Origin: Phylloscopus collybita | Taxonomy: Eukaryota; Chordata; Aves; Passeriformes; Phylloscopidae | NCBI GenBank assembly: GCA_027886175.1 | Contig: JAJNNQ010000003.1 | Coordinates: forward strand, 2,936,001 to 3,000,000 | Length of the DNA: 64,000 nt | Direction of reading: 5' to 3' | In this document: positions 47,430-60,816 of the stretch, in pieces | How positions within the stretch are numbered: position 1 is the stretch's first letter | Layout: each line of letters begins with the position of its first letter | Notes under the pieces: generated by a model | Seen by the model: the letters and a program-made list of their open reading frames with translations, nothing else | The model's database searches: none | Told to the model about the DNA's origin: nothing | Made by a program: the position numbers and the translations under genes

Positions 47430-48734
47430 CTGCACCCAGGAGCAGGTGGTCAACACCTCCCAAAATAGCAGCACCCCAGGGTTGGGTTTCACCCCCCAAA
47501 CAATTGTCTGGCTCTAAGGAAATGGATGAACTGGTGTGATCCCAGCCCTGCATCCTCAGGACACTCCCAGTGCAGGGCCAAGGCCTTTTATTTCCATGGT
47601 GGCCCCCTGGCATTTTGGCTGCCTGACCTCATGGGGAGGGGCTGGCAGCCTTAAATGCTCCAAACCGAGCCCCTGCCTTGCAATAACTGAGCACAGCTCC
47701 TGGGACAGCTCTGGAAATCTTCAGTGTGAACAAAAAGAGTCCTGCAGTTTCCTCGTTTAATTAAATTTAAATCTATGGGGGCTGGCAGTGCGTGGCTCAG
47801 GCTTATGTGGTTTTTTTGGTTTTTTTTTTTTTTTTTTTTTTTGAGTTGTTCTTTGCAGCTTAATGTGGTCGTGAAGTAGTTTTTAATCAACAGACAGTCT
47901 CAACTGGAAGTGGAGCTGACACCTCGTTACCTTTGGAGGAGGATTTTTATTAATTGCAGCACTAAGTACAGGGGAAATATCCGGGATGACATGCAGTAAA
48001 AAACACCAGAAAGGTAGCACAGGGTTCAAAAGCATTTCAGCATTTCCTCTTATGGGCTGCACTTGTGGTTGTCTGGAATTTTTTTATGGGAAGGGCTCAC
48101 TTTCATCTCGTTTTATTGTTGCAACCCGAATTATTAAAGAGTATTTTCTCCACGAGGCTGAAACTTGGGAGTATTTCAGAAACATCTGCTTTCTAAAACA
48201 CCTCAGACACTTGTGAGTTGAAGGGAAACTGCTTTCAGCGCTGCTTTATGGAGAAACACTCTTCCTCTGTGTTGGAACGAGTTGTAAACATAGATAAAGA
48301 TACAGATATAAATATAGAGATAAAAAAAAAATTACCTGCACCACACGGGTTGGTATTTCTTAAAGCCAATTTCTGCTGAACTGTTCCTGAGCTGTTGTGT
48401 GAACAGTCCCTGAGCAGGAGCTGTGCAGCACCACCGCACAGGGAAGGGAATTATTCATGTTGCATTAACACAACATCAGTCAGGAATGGTGCTAATTGCT
48501 GCATCCAGGACCTTTTAAATTCAGCTTTTCTGAACATGACACGGGATCTTTTCATGAAGTGCAGCTCTTTTTTAACGTAGGGAAACCCTCACAAAATATC
48601 TCCAGACACAAACTTGGCTCTGTAACAAGATTTTCAAACCCCAGCGTGCACAGAGATGCTTGTTAGGAATCCAGTCAAGGTGACAACACCCCTGACAGTT
48701 CATTGTCACTTCTGTGCTGTCCCCTCTCTCGTGG
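47430..48734. other. Gene-free stretch
   Basis: Unique sequence with a T tract near 47816-47842. I see no gene or recognised element. Confidence 0.4.
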
Positions 48735-49062
48735 TCACAGAGCCACAGAATGGTTTGGGATGGAAGGGAAATTAAATCCCATCCACTCCCACCCCTGTCC
48801 TGGGCAGGGACACCTTCCTCTGGCCCAGGCTGCTCCAAGCCCCATCCAGCCTGGCCTTGGGCACTGCCAGGGATCCAGGGGCAGCCACAGCTGCTCTGGG
48901 AATTCTATTCCAGGCCCTCCCCACCCTCCCAGGGAACAATTCCTGCCCAATATCCCATCCAGCCCTGCCCTGTGGCAGTGGGAAGCCATTCCCTGTGTCC
49001 TGTCCCCCCATCCCATGTTCAAAGCCCCTTCCCAGCTCCCTTGGAACCACTTAGTGTCCTGG
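48735..49062 (-). mobile_element. CR1 LINE 3' end, antisense
   Basis: The plus strand has 'acagagccacagaatggttt', 'tgctccaagccccatccagc', 'ggatccaggggcagccacag' and 'caatatcccatccagccctg', the same order as at 26232-26690. It is non-coding and 5'-truncated. Confidence 0.87.
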
Positions 49063-49794
49063 AAGGCTGGTATAAGTACAAATGACAGCCTTTAAAGTCT
49101 TCTTCCCAACCTCCTGCCTCCATCTCTTCAGATACTCTGATTTTGGTCCAAACTCCACTTGACACCAGGAGGAACCTGCCCAGCAGAACCCGGCTGAAGC
49201 GGAGCTGCTCTTTACAGCCAGGGCTTGTCCAGCCCCTGCTCACTCTGCTGGGCTGGGAAAGCCACTGGGAGGGTTCCCCAAGGAGTTCAGGGATGCTGCT
49301 CCAGCCCTGCAGGACAAGCCCAGGCTCTGGGCAAAGCTGAAAGCAGCAGCTCAGTGGGATGGCTCCTCTGCTGAGGGAGCACTGAGAGCACAGAGCTCTC
49401 CTGGCTGCCAGAGCCCAGCAGCAGCACAGCAGCACCCCTCACAAGGGCCCTTCTTCAGCCACCCCTTGGAATTTCTGTGCTGTGTCTTAACAGCTGAAAG
49501 TTGAATTTATTCACACGCTCTCCTGGCTTCTGTTGGTCACCTTCCCCTGTCTGGTTTTGTTACCGATCAAATGCAGGCACAATTAATCTTGTTTCTCCAT
49601 TCTGCGCTGGGTTTTGTGCCGGTTCAGCCAGGTTTGATCACAGGGAAGTGCCAGGAGCACACGGAGGAGTTGGTCAACTGCAAAACTTCCAGACCTTAAG
49701 GAGAAACAGGGGGTGAGGATGCACAGGAGCCCTGGTGCAGCTGGGCTGCAGCAGCTGCATCCTGCAGCTCCCCTTGGGGAACCCGGGGATTTAT
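49063..49794. other. Gene-free, GC-richer stretch
   Basis: Relatively GC-rich unique sequence directly before the minisatellite. ORFs on both strands have no domain or splice support. Its left part may still be decayed CR1. Confidence 0.4.
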
Positions 49795-50740
49795 CAGATT
49801 GATACAGAATTGATTCAGTGACACAAATCAGGGAGGGGTGACCAACTCAGAATTGATTCAGTGACACCAATCATCAAGAATTAATCAATTCGAAATTGAT
49901 AAAATGACACAAATCATCGAGGGACAATCCATTCAGAAATGATTCAATGACAAAAAAATCATTGAGAAATAATCAATTCAGAATTGATTCAATGACAAAA
50001 AATCATTGAGAAATAATCAACTCAGAATTGATTCAGTGACACAAACCACAGAGGGATGATCAACTCAGAATTGATTCAATGACAAAAAAATCATTGAGAT
50101 ATAATCAATTCAGAATTGATTCAATGACACAAATCACTGAGTATGATCCATTCAGAATTGATTCAATGACAAAAAATCATTGAGAAATAATCAATTCAGA
50201 ATTGATTCAATGACACAAATCATCGAGGGATGACCAATTCAGAATTGATTCAGTGACACAAATCATCGAGAATTAATCAATTCAAAATTGATTCAATTAC
50301 ATAAATCACTGAGGATGATCCATTCAGAATTGATTCAATGACAAAAAATCATTGAGAAAGAATCAATTCAGAATTGATTCAGTGACACAAACCACAGAGG
50401 GGTGATCAACTCAGAATTGATTCAGTGACACAAATCACAGAGGGGTGATCAACTCAGAATTGATTCAGCGACACAAATCATTGAGAAATAATCAATTCAA
50501 AATTGATTCAGTGACACAAATCAGGGAGGGATGATCAACTCAGAATTGATTCAATGACACAAATCATCGAGGGACAATCCATTCAGAATTGATTCAGTGA
50601 CACAAATCACTGAGGATGATCCATTCACAATTGATTCAATGACACAAATCATCAAGGGATGGTGCATTCAAAACTAAATCAAATAATTCGGAAATAATCA
50701 ATTCATAATTGATTCAATGATACAAGTCACTGAGGAATTA
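49795..50740. repeat. Minisatellite, ~21 units of 43-45 bp, palindromic
   Basis: The unit is built on TCAGAATTGATTCAATGACA, then a variable CAAATCAT or AAAAATCAT and GAGAAATAATCAAT or GAGGGATGATCAAC. Many units contain the perfect palindrome AATCAATTC-A-GAATTGATT and a second stem TCAATGA...TCATTGA. Units differ at the same few sites, and two variant classes (GAGAAATAATCAATTC and GAGGGRTGATCAACTC) are mixed along the array. Confidence 0.95.
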
Positions 50741-53224
50741 CTCATATCCTGTGGCTGCTCAGGTGTGAAAGCTCAGCCTGGGAGGAACATGGTTTTGGGG
50801 CATTATTTTAGAGCTTGTTAAGCATTTTAAGTTTCAGACCTGAGATATCAAAATTATTTTAATTTTTTTTTTCCTAAAAAGGCTAAGAAGAGGGAATATC
50901 AACCCCCACCCCATCCCCTTCCATGGAGGAGCTGTCTTGGTTCTGTGAAGCTGATAAGGTTAAAGCTCTGTGTGTGTTGTCTCTTGTATTGCACTCCTGC
51001 ATTCTGTTCATGGGAAAGGTTATACAGAATATAAATAAGTTTAATGAGAAAAAGACATTGTAAAACAAAGCAATGCAGTGCACCTGCTTTTAAATTACTT
51101 TTGCTCCTTGTTTCTGACACAAATAATGGCCAAGACACGATGCTCTTGCACAAATCATTTCCATTTCAATGAATCAGTGCTTACCAGCAGGCCAATATTT
51201 ACATCCTTGCTTGTTCTATCAGCCCCCTAGATTGCAAATATCACCTCGAAGCAGCAGCTAAGCAAAAATCTTTTTGGGAAGCTACGAAATGAAAAAGATT
51301 TTCTTGGCCAAGAGAGAGAAAACTGGAGGGATGAACTCTAACATCTCTCATTTAGTGTGCAAGGACTGAGCAGGATTGTGCTGAATGGACAAAAATTATT
51401 CCCATTCAGTTCAGCCACCCAAACTATTTTGGTTCCAATTAAGCAGAGGAGAGAAAATGCAGAAAATTGGACGAAAAATCATTGACAAAAAGTACTGATT
51501 AGCTCAGCTCAAAGGACCAGGATGAAACAGCCCCAGCTCCTCAAGGGCAGGAGGGAAAGCTGAACCTATATTTGGAAATGACAAGAGCTATGGACTGAGA
51601 GAAGAGGATGGTTATATTTACTTTGGTTTCCTCAGTTCTATCTTAAAATGTTTGGAGGGCAAGGCATAGGAAAGATTGCCAGCAAGAGGTTCCATTTTAC
51701 TGGTGGATGATTTCGTTCCTTTATAGGAAAAAAATAAAAAGAAAAACAACCAGCAAAAAACTTAAAAATAAAATAATTGTGGCCTTTGATCTCTCATTTT
51801 CCCTATTGAGAAACCAGATAATCATTTTATAAAACAGAGCAACTGTTCTTTCATCCTTTCATTAGATCAGTTTATATGCTGTGCCAAGAGGGTGATGGAA
51901 CCACAAGTGGAAAAGTGGTGGGAATTAGGAAATTGGTCTGTGTGACAAATTCCTTTGAGTCTGTAGCTGAAGGAGTCTGGCATCAGCCACCAGGGTATTT
52001 ATTCTGTCATACAAAAATGAGGGAATTCCCAGCTGGATCCATCAATCTATCTGCAGCACACCTTTAAAAAAAGCAGATTTTGTTAAGAATTAGCCATTGT
52101 TGCTTGATGTTTCAACAAGTTCCTTATCCATTAATATCACATTCCTCTTATCTCTCTATAAATTCAATTTAATGCAAATATTCTGCTTGAAAATTTGTGT
52201 GAGGGACCAAAAGAAGACAGCCATTGATAATGCAGGTCCCTCTCTGCAACTGCCTTTTGTCACATGTGTTAGTGTGGAGTTTTTTAGGAATATGGGGCAG
52301 TGCTCAGCTACAGGTGTCACAGTGTGGGCAGTGAATAAAACCCAGGCATGAAAATCAGAATTATGAGCAGATCAGAGACTGCCAGAACATCAACATCCAC
52401 CCCCTTCCTGGCACTGTTCATCCATTGAGCAAAATGTTCTTTATGGAGAAACCTGTCATTATTCTCAGTTTTACTCTACCTTGAACAAATCTTCATCCTA
52501 ATTTTATACTCTTAAATAAAATTAGACCTTCCTGAGTACCAAAAGCAGGCCAGATTTACTGAAAAGTGTCTCCTGCACACAGAAATTCAAATGATGGTGA
52601 AGGCATTTCTCTACTAAGTTTGCTGGAGTCCAATGAGAAAAGTATTTAATAGGACTAGTTAGGAAATTGTTCTGGTTTTAATTAACATCTCAAAAGAGTA
52701 GTTTCACATTAAGTTTTCAGTCCAAAAATGCTGGGTTTTTTGTACTAAAACGCTCCAGCTGATTGTGTTCATCAGTTGTGTTGATTGCTAATTCTGTGCT
52801 CCCCTTGCAAATGTTTCACAGCTTTGGAGCTTCAAAGCAGAACGTGTAGCCTGGGCTTCTGAAGTGGTTGCAAAGAAATGTAAGTTTGTTCTTGTCCCAT
52901 GCTTACCTCATTCTCATTTTATTTAAATTTCATTTCCCCACATTGTCTTGTTAAATGTTATTGGTTTCGTTGGATGCCATAATCTCAATTCCTGCAGCGT
53001 TTTTGGTTGACGTGGTGCAAAGGCTTTTGATGCCTCTGCCTTGCAAGTTTTTGCTGCCACTTGCACTGGAAGTGGAAATCTGAGCTGGTGGCTGTGGCAG
53101 GAGAGGCATTTTTATCAGTTTCCCCTATCTCCCAAAGGAATGGGCTCACTCATTTGCTCCAGACCTTCCTCTCTTGGATCATCCTTCAAAAGGATGGATT
53201 TGGACCAAGGCTGTGACACTTTGA
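50741..53224. other. Gene-free stretch
   Basis: AT-rich unique sequence. ORFs at 51876-52067 and 52097-52351 look mildly protein-like but have no good splice pairs. No transposon was recognised. Confidence 0.4.
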
Positions 53225-53526
53225 TGTCGCCCTGTTCTTCTCTGTTTTTCCAAAGTTCTTTCAGCCTTCTGATGTTTTATTTTTGAGATAAAATTTTTCA
53301 TGCACTTTTCATGTAAATAATGATTGTTTCGCATTCCTTGCTGGAGGAGGAGAGAATTGATGGGCTGTTGGGTTGACCCAGTGTGGTTGGAGAGGACAAT
53401 TTTCCTCCTCCAATCCATGGTCACTGTTGGAACTCTATAAATGTCGAGGTCTGTAAATAAACTGCCCCTTTTTATTGCCTTGGACATCTCAGTGTGTGAG
53501 GGTCGTTTTTTTTTCATGTTTGGTCA
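53225..53526 (+). mobile_element. Solo LTR (short type)
   Basis: This starts TGTCGCCCTG and aligns with 27197-27521 throughout, including a TATAAA near 53435 and AATAAA near 53455. The 3' end is disturbed by a T run, and the terminus TTTGGTCA at 53526 is the best fit. Flanks ctttga and cttaaa agree at only 4 of 6 positions, so the end is less certain. Confidence 0.75.
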
Positions 53527-55654
53527 CTTAAACAAACAAAATTAGTGGCCTCCCTCCAGCTGCTGGTGGAAGTAGGCCACCTGCATCCCAATATTTAGAT
53601 TAAATTAGCACCTTTATCTGGAAATGTGGGCAGAGCTGTCAGGACTGAATGTCAGGGAGATTTGTCTTGGGAGCCACGCTGGTGCTCACCCAGCTTCCTT
53701 CCTTCCCAGCCACTGCCAGGGTGTGGGCAGCACATCTTCCCAATTTCTTTCCACCTGTCCTTCCTAGAGAAAAGTGTGATAATGATCACAACCCTCACTC
53801 TGGACCAGGCACCACAATATCAGCTTCTTGCTTTACAACTCATTTAGTTGGGTTGGTTTTTTCTTTTTTTTTTTGCCTTAATCCCCCCGTTCCAAGACTG
53901 AGAAGCGAAAGCAGCTCTGAGGATAACATCAGCATCCCACTGCTCTGACACTATCTGTGAATTTTCTCCTTCCAGTGTCTTTTTTGCACCTCAGACACCC
54001 CCTCAGATGCCCAGGGACATGTGGAGCAGGAGCTCATCCCAGAAGGAGCTCCTGGGATGGGGTGACCCCACCAAGCCCTCCCCACCCTCAAACCACGGCG
54101 TTATTTTCCGTACCATTTGCAGCAATGCACACCCAATTTTCTTTAATTAAACACTGATAGCAGGCTGATGTAATGGTGCTGCTGTAGCCAGGCTCCTGGC
54201 AGGGCTCCAGTTCCCTGCCTGGAGTGAGTTTATTCTGTGGTTTATTCACTCAGGGCTGTGTTAGTGCCTCATAAAACAGGCAGATAGCACTATTATCTCT
54301 TAATTATGCTCCAAGCTCCCTCAGACTTCAGTGTCTGCCATCCCACATCAGCCCCAGCACATTTCTCTGAACCCCAGAATGTGTAGGAAATATAAATGGG
54401 TCTGTTGGAACAGGGAGGAATAAATCCTGGGAAGCTGTTTTGTCAGTGCTGGGAGATTCATCAATGTATTGTACTCAAATGTGATAAATTGCTGCTTTAG
54501 AACAAGCCAACGAGTGTGTTCCTAATAGAATTAATTTCAGCTGATAATTCTGACTCATCACCTGTAATACCTCACAGAAGAAAAAAAAAAGTCCCAGGAA
54601 CAGTGATGGGCTGCTTATCTAGGGAATGAGGATTCACTGAGCAAAGAAAAAAAGACAAAGAGAGAAAGAAATGCTGAAATTTAAACTGCATCATCATTAA
54701 CTCAGACTGTTGGGGTCTGCAATAGGTATTTTTGAAGGTAATTTCAATAATAAACATATGTGAATATCACCCATAACTGTAATTTACTCCAGGAAATCAG
54801 GGCTCCCAGGTTTTTGGGTTGGTTTTTTTCTGTTTGATGGCCAACAGACTTTTTTTTTTCTGTGTTGAGGCACTTGTTAAAATAAGGAAATATTGGTAAA
54901 AGAAGAAGCAAATGCAAAAGCTAAATCAACACAACGTCAATATCTCCTAAATCCTGATTATTTTAGGTAAATTCAAGACATAATGACACAGTAATTAGTG
55001 TAAAGCATAGGATTACTTACTTCATAACTTATTTTTATAGTAACTGTTATTCCCTAAAGATAAAGGTGTATTTATTCAATTTTAAATTTGTGCTGACTGA
55101 ATCAATGTCCAAAGTGAAGTTTGAGCCAGGTTTCTATTGCAATGGAAGGCTTTTACAATATAAGGATATTAAGTAATCCATATCTGTCTCAGGATTGGCA
55201 AAACTGTTAGGAACTGTGAATGTTTCATTTCCCTTGAAACAGGCTTGGGAAGGGGAAAATTTAAGTTAAATGATTAAACAAAGACTCACACACTTAAGTT
55301 TAAAAGTTGTAAATGAGGGGCCTGATTATCTGGGTTTCATGACCTCATTGGATCCATTGGGTCTCTCAGTCCCTCCTGTTTTGGTGTGGGGTGCAGGGGA
55401 GGTGAGTTCAGGTGGGAGAACAGAAGGAATAAAATAAATAAAATTCTTCCCAAGCAGTAAATTCTGGCCCAGGGAAGAGCTGCAGGCACTCAGGAGCACA
55501 GAGCACAGCGTGCCTTACGTGGGATGCACCAAAATTCCCTCACTGGTGGCATCAGCAGGGAAAAAATTCATCTGTACCCTGCTAAGAAATCCAGGACAGC
55601 AGGCTCTGGGGGTAACTGCTGATCTTGTGGCCAGCTGCTTTTTCACCATGGAAA
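53527..55654. other. Gene-free stretch
   Basis: Unique AT-rich sequence. I see no gene, CR1 or LTR. Confidence 0.4.
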
Positions 55655-55995
55655 ATGTGAAAATAAATATAAAAATTAAAATTAAAATTAAATATAAAAA
55701 TTAAAACTAAATATAAAATTAAAATTAAATACAAAATTAAAAATAAATTATAAAATTTAAAATTAAATACAAAAATTTAAATTTAAATTAAAATTAAATA
55801 AAAATATGTTAATGACATGTGTCAAATATAAATATGTCAATATAAATATGAATATGTCAACATCAATATCAATATCAACAAAAAATAAAATTAAAATTAC
55901 ACCAAATGTAAATAAAATATAAGTTAATAAAACAATAAGATTAAAATTAAATATCATATAAAGATAAAATAATAATAATAAAAATTAAAAATAAA
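55655..55995. repeat. A/T low-complexity tract, (AAATTAAA)n-like
   Basis: About 340 bases, nearly all A and T, in imperfect AAAATTAAA, AAATATA and TCAATATAAATATG units. Confidence 0.9.
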
Positions 55996-56991
55996 AATGC
56001 TGAGCCACCAGCTCCAGTAAAGGGGTAAAGTTCAGCTGCTGTGTATTCATAGCCCTGTCCCTGAATCAGCCCTGCCTGCAGCACACAGACCCTCCCTGCA
56101 TTCCGAATGCTAATTTTTATTTGCATATTCATAAACCACACCCAGCACTTCAGCATCCACCATTATTTACTACACAGCCGAAATTCACGTGGGCCCCTGA
56201 CTTCCCACACTGTAAATTCAGCTTTATTACACCCCCTGCACCCACAGACCCGTCAGGTCTGCTCAGGATTTTACCCTCAATTATTCCTCATCCTGCAGCT
56301 CCTGCAGCAGCATGCAGCACGCAGCCAAATTTATCTCCAGGTACACATTAGCTAATTTTAGATGCCTGTAAGCATAAATGATTAAAGCCTGGCAGGAGCT
56401 GATTCTGGTGTTAGGATTTAGGCAGGGAAAACAGCTCAGGGGATGTTCAGTTCTGATTCTCTGAAGAGCTTGGAAGGTGAGGTCCTGAGCTTCAGAAAAG
56501 CCAATGGAAAGAGCAAGCTTGGCAAAAATGATGGAATATCTCCTAAATTCATCTCTTCACAACAACATCCATTGATTGGGAATGAAACTGCCCACAGCTC
56601 ACTACCAGGATATTTTTTTATCCTCTCCCTTTTACCCTTTCCAGCACTAACTACAGAAACACCAATGCATGAACAGCCAATTTTTATCCTTCATTTAAAG
56701 AAATCAAGAGGCATACAAATAATGGGGAATGACTAAAAGTTGTTCTCTGGTGCATCCCTGACAATCGAGTTCTCACTGCACATCACCCACAGGAGCTCAT
56801 TTTGAAAAGGGAAGCTGGAGAAACGAGCTTTGTTCTATTCTTTGAGCATTAACCTGCAAGTCTGTACCTCTGCCTACCAAAGTAACTGAAATAAATATGG
56901 CTTTTTTTCAGCACTGGGATAAGTATGTCACACCTCCCGGCTTGAATGTCCTGGCAAAACTCTTAATTTGGTTATTTGTTCTCACAGTGCA
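55996..56991. other. Gene-free stretch
   Basis: Unique sequence. The plus ORF at 56443-56736 has no donor and only a weak acceptor. Confidence 0.4.
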
Positions 56992-57767
56992 TGTTGGGTT
57001 GTGGAGCCAGGGGTGTGTATTCTATTTCATTTGTTGAAAGCAGTTGGGGAGATGTTTTTCTTTATTTCTTGTAACTGGGAGGAGGGGGGGTGGATGCCTT
57101 CTGATAATGGGCCAGCTGTAAAAACCAGGTAGGGCAGTGTTTGTTATCTCTTTCACAGCTGGTCCTCCCTCCAGGGGGATATTTTTCTGCTAATGGACCA
57201 TTAACACCTCCCCAAACTAACACATCCCCAAACTTTACCCTCCCCAAGGCAGTACATCCACATTCCATCATCCCAGTGTGAGATGCTCCACCCAGTGGGG
57301 GGAGCCAACCATTCCTACCTGGATAAAACTGAGACACAGGAACACAAGGTATCCAGCTTCACCTGATTTCTGGGAGGAAGACTGGACCCTTCTCACCCAC
57401 TGGACCCCTGTTCTACAGGATCATCTCTACTCCACCAGAACCACCTCTGCCACTCCAGGAGGACTCACTATGGACTGCTTCCAACCCCCTGACCAACAGG
57501 GTGTCAGATTATTCCCTCTGACTCTGTCAGGGTTTTCCAAAATTGTTGTTTGTTTGTTTGCTGGTTTGATTGGGTGGTTTTGTTTTTTCTACTACATTTG
57601 TATTGTTAGTATTCCTAGTAAAGAACTGTTATTCCTATTCCCAAATCTTTGCCTGAAAGCCCTTGATTGCAAAATTAAAATTTGGCAGGGGTGAGGGGTG
57701 TATATTCTCCATTACAAGGGAAACCCCAGCTTTCCCTGGCAGATACCTGTCTTTCCAAACCAAGACA
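56992..57767 (-). mobile_element. Solo LTR, full length
   Basis: The 776-bp element starts TGTTGGGTTGTGG and ends CCAAGACA on the plus strand. The reverse strand starts TGTCTTGGTTTGGAAAGACA, a start I associate with a common songbird ERV LTR. Ending it at 57769 instead gives 5-bp flanks gtgca and gtgga. It matches 38900-39390 closely and has no internal viral genes. Confidence 0.75.
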
Positions 57768-59997
57768 CAGTGGAAAAACTCAAGGAGTTTGTTGCTGTCT
57801 ACCATGAGAGGATTTTTGTCTTCTCTATCTGGGAATTGATTTGAAAGGGAAAAAATCAGGCTGCAAATGAAGATATCCAGGGACACAGCAGGAAATTGGA
57901 GCATCCCAGGCTGCAGATAAGGCTGGCAGTGGTGGTGGTGTCCTGCAGAGAGGCACTTGTTTCCTTTCTGAGGGACACCCACCTTCCTGATGGGAAAATT
58001 CAGCAATTACTTTTAGCCAAAAGTCACAGAGGGTGAAAAAAAAAAAAAAAAAAAAAAATGCAGCTCAGTAGGAAAATATGTAGATAAAGACTGAGCTGGA
58101 GGAATTTATTCTCAACAGGATCATTTCTGAGGAAATCCAGGCTGTTAAAGCTGAATATTCCACATCCTTCTTTCTGCTGAGGAGAAGGCATTAAAGAGAT
58201 GGGTGGGAGATACATCCACACCCAGACAGATTTGAACACATCTTCCCTTCAGATTACAGGGAAAATACAGATGCATCCCATTGCACTGGCCACAAAAAGG
58301 TTTTGTCTCTGGGGAAAAAAAAAAAAAAGGTAATTTTAAATTACACTTTTCCAGTTTGAATATATAATCTTCAAATCTCATAATCAAATTAACTCCCTGC
58401 TGTTAATCCTTCCCAGACAACAGCTAAGTCCTTATCCTTTGAGCAGCCATGAGATGCTTGTGTTATTTATTTCACAGTTCTAGATCAGATTTAATCTTCA
58501 GTTCCTCCAGGTAAAAACCATTTGTTTATGAAAAGCACTGGGAACCCTTTGCTGTAGAGATTTGAAGGGATTCATGATTTTCTTTCATCTGTAATTGGAA
58601 TACTTATGTGCTTTATGCTTTAGCTGGGAAATATTCAATTTAATGCTGTCTGTAAGGACCAAAATCCATGCTTAATGATGGTATTATTTGGTACTAATTG
58701 TTCAGCTCTTATCACCTAGGAATTCTTTATCATTTTGGTGGTATCTTGGCAGGATACTTTATTCACGAGTTAGCGTTACGTTGTCAGGCAGCAAATGAGA
58801 GTGCACATTAATAATAAATGTAATAATACTTAAATCAGGATTTTAGCACCTGGATCACATAAAATCTGTATCACAAAAGTGTTACAATGCATGCCAGGAA
58901 AATATTATGTCTCCCAAAACCAGCGCTTAAAAGCCAACTTCACTGAAGAAAAGCAGTTTTCGGTCTAGACTCTGTCTAAAGTATTCACATTTTGCTCTGT
59001 TTATGTAAAGACCTTACTCATGCACTGAGCTCACACATCAGCAGGCTCTTTCCCTGCACACATTTCTGTAATTCCAGAGTTTTCCCTGCCCAGTGTCAGG
59101 TCTTTCAGCTGCTGTTTGTGTTCTTTGAGCAAAGCCTGCTCCAAACGAAGACCGTTGGGTGAGCCGTATCTACAAAAGCAAATTTAAGCCCAACTGCTGC
59201 TCCAAATGTGAGCTGAAGGAAGTGGAGCTCCTTCCGTTGGCGAGGACCTGGCATTTTGTATTCTGGCAAGGCATCAAAAGATTTCTTTGCTGTGAATCAG
59301 CTGCAACCTGCAAGAGAAATGTCTCAGAAATACGTGAAGCCTCCCAAATATTCACGTCTCATTTAAATAAAACTTCCAACGAAGGAGAAGTCATCTCTCT
59401 AGGGGAGTAAAGAATATTCAAAGTAAATATGTCTCTGGGTGTTGCTTCAGAAAAGTAAAACCAGACAAACAACCACTTGACAATTCGTTGCAAAAGTTAA
59501 CCTTTTATTTAGGATTATGGACTTAGACCTGCTGCCATTCCTCACATGAATAACTTCTTAAATAAGAAGTACAACATCATTTCAAAGGGTTTTCACTGAG
59601 TAAAAAAAAAGCAGTTGGGCTGAAACCTCGCTGTAAGAAACATGTTCTTCTAAATTAAAAAGTGTTTGTGCAGGGGAAGAATGGCCAATAAATTCCAGTT
59701 AAAGCCAATTCTGTTAAAACCTTAAATGTTGGCTCTAATAAAGACTTCAGTGAAAACGAATAGCACCAAACACTTCGCAGGAGGGTTCAAGTGCTGGGTA
59801 TATTTCCAGATAACGAGACAGTCCACACCAAGATTTGTTTGAGGCAAAATGTGATTTTTTTTTCTAATCTTTCCAGCAGTCCCTTCCAAAATGGGTGAGA
59901 GACTTGAATTCAAGCGGGTTTGCCAGGCATCCAGGAGGATTATCCTGGGCTCAATATGCAGGTTTTCCTGGACTTCGAGCAAATATTTATTCTTGTA

Positions 59998-60000
<3 letters not shown>
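57768..60000. other. Gene-free stretch
   Basis: Unique sequence with short A tracts near 58037 and 58315. The part 58420-58970 is AT-rich, repeat-free and rich in TAAT-type motifs, a candidate conserved element. The ORF at 59159-59410 is discussed among the rejected items. Confidence 0.4.
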
Positions 60001-60030
<30 letters not shown>

Positions 60031-60082
60031 AAAAACTGTACAAAAAAAAGTACAAAAAAAAGTACAAAAAAAAAAAAAAAAA
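60001..60082. repeat. A tract with GTAC interruptions
   Basis: A run of 28 A, then three GTAC-A(7-8) units, then another A run. The Lys-rich ORFs here are artefacts. Confidence 0.9.
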
Positions 60083-60526
60083 GAACACTGCATCAGGTTT
60101 CAGCCTTGACCGTAGATTTCATGGGAGGTAGAAAGGCAAAGGACAGAAATTCATTTGTGTGCCATCACCTGAGGTTTTGATTTGAGAGCTTGCCCAGTTT
60201 ATTGAAGCTTTGTAGAGAGGTGGGGGCACTTTTCCCTTCAAAAAAAACCCACCTTTGTTCTAAGGGAATTTGATTCTACAGAATATAGAGTTGGTTTTGG
60301 TAACCCTCAGGTTTGATGAGTGACTGAGGACGAGGGGACTCAGCCCTCGCTGGGAATTTGCTCACCCTACACCCAGAAAAGGAGGGAGGGAGGCCTGGCC
60401 AGCTGGAAAGTAAAGCTGAGCCAGGGGAAAATCAGGGAAATCTCATCTCCATGGGCTTTTAACGTGGGGTTGGAGGATTTGTGGTTCTGTAGTGAATGGA
60501 TCCCAGGAGGGGAGCGTATGGAGTGC

Positions 60527-60810
60527 TCTCACAATCCGACACAAACGAACGACACTCACACACTGAGATATCCAAGGCAGAAAAAAGGGGCAGTTTATTT
60601 ACAGACCTCGACATTTATAGAATTCCAGCAGTGACCATGGGCTGGAGGAAGAAAATTGTCCTCTCCAACCACACTGGTCAACCCAACAGTCCATCAGTTC
60701 TCTCCTCCTACAGAAAATAATGCGAAACAATCATTATTTACACGAAAAGTGCATGAGAAACTCCATCTCAAAAGTAAAACATCAGAAGGCTGAGAAGAAA
60801 CAAAGCGACA
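60527..60810 (-). mobile_element. Solo LTR (short type) with TSD
   Basis: The minus strand starts TGTCGCTTTG and aligns with 27197-27521. The other end reads TCTCACAATCC, so one terminal TG is mutated to TC. Flanks gagtgc (60521-60526) and gagtga (60811-60816) agree at 5 of 6 positions. TATAAA and AATAAA are present on the minus strand near 60619 and 60597. Confidence 0.85.
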
Positions 60811-60816
60811 GAGTGA

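Noticed and set aside
47038..47613. 191-codon minus ORF with SFPFL repeats and KERKG plus ORFs
   Set aside because: They are translations of the (GGAAA)n array and its flanks.
49795..50740. CRISPR-like array
   Set aside because: The units are contiguous with no unique spacers, and the genome is eukaryotic; it is a minisatellite.
59159..59410. Protein-like plus ORF of 83 codons after a GTGAGC
   Set aside because: It starts at a donor-like rather than an acceptor-like site, and no matching acceptor or upstream exon is clear.
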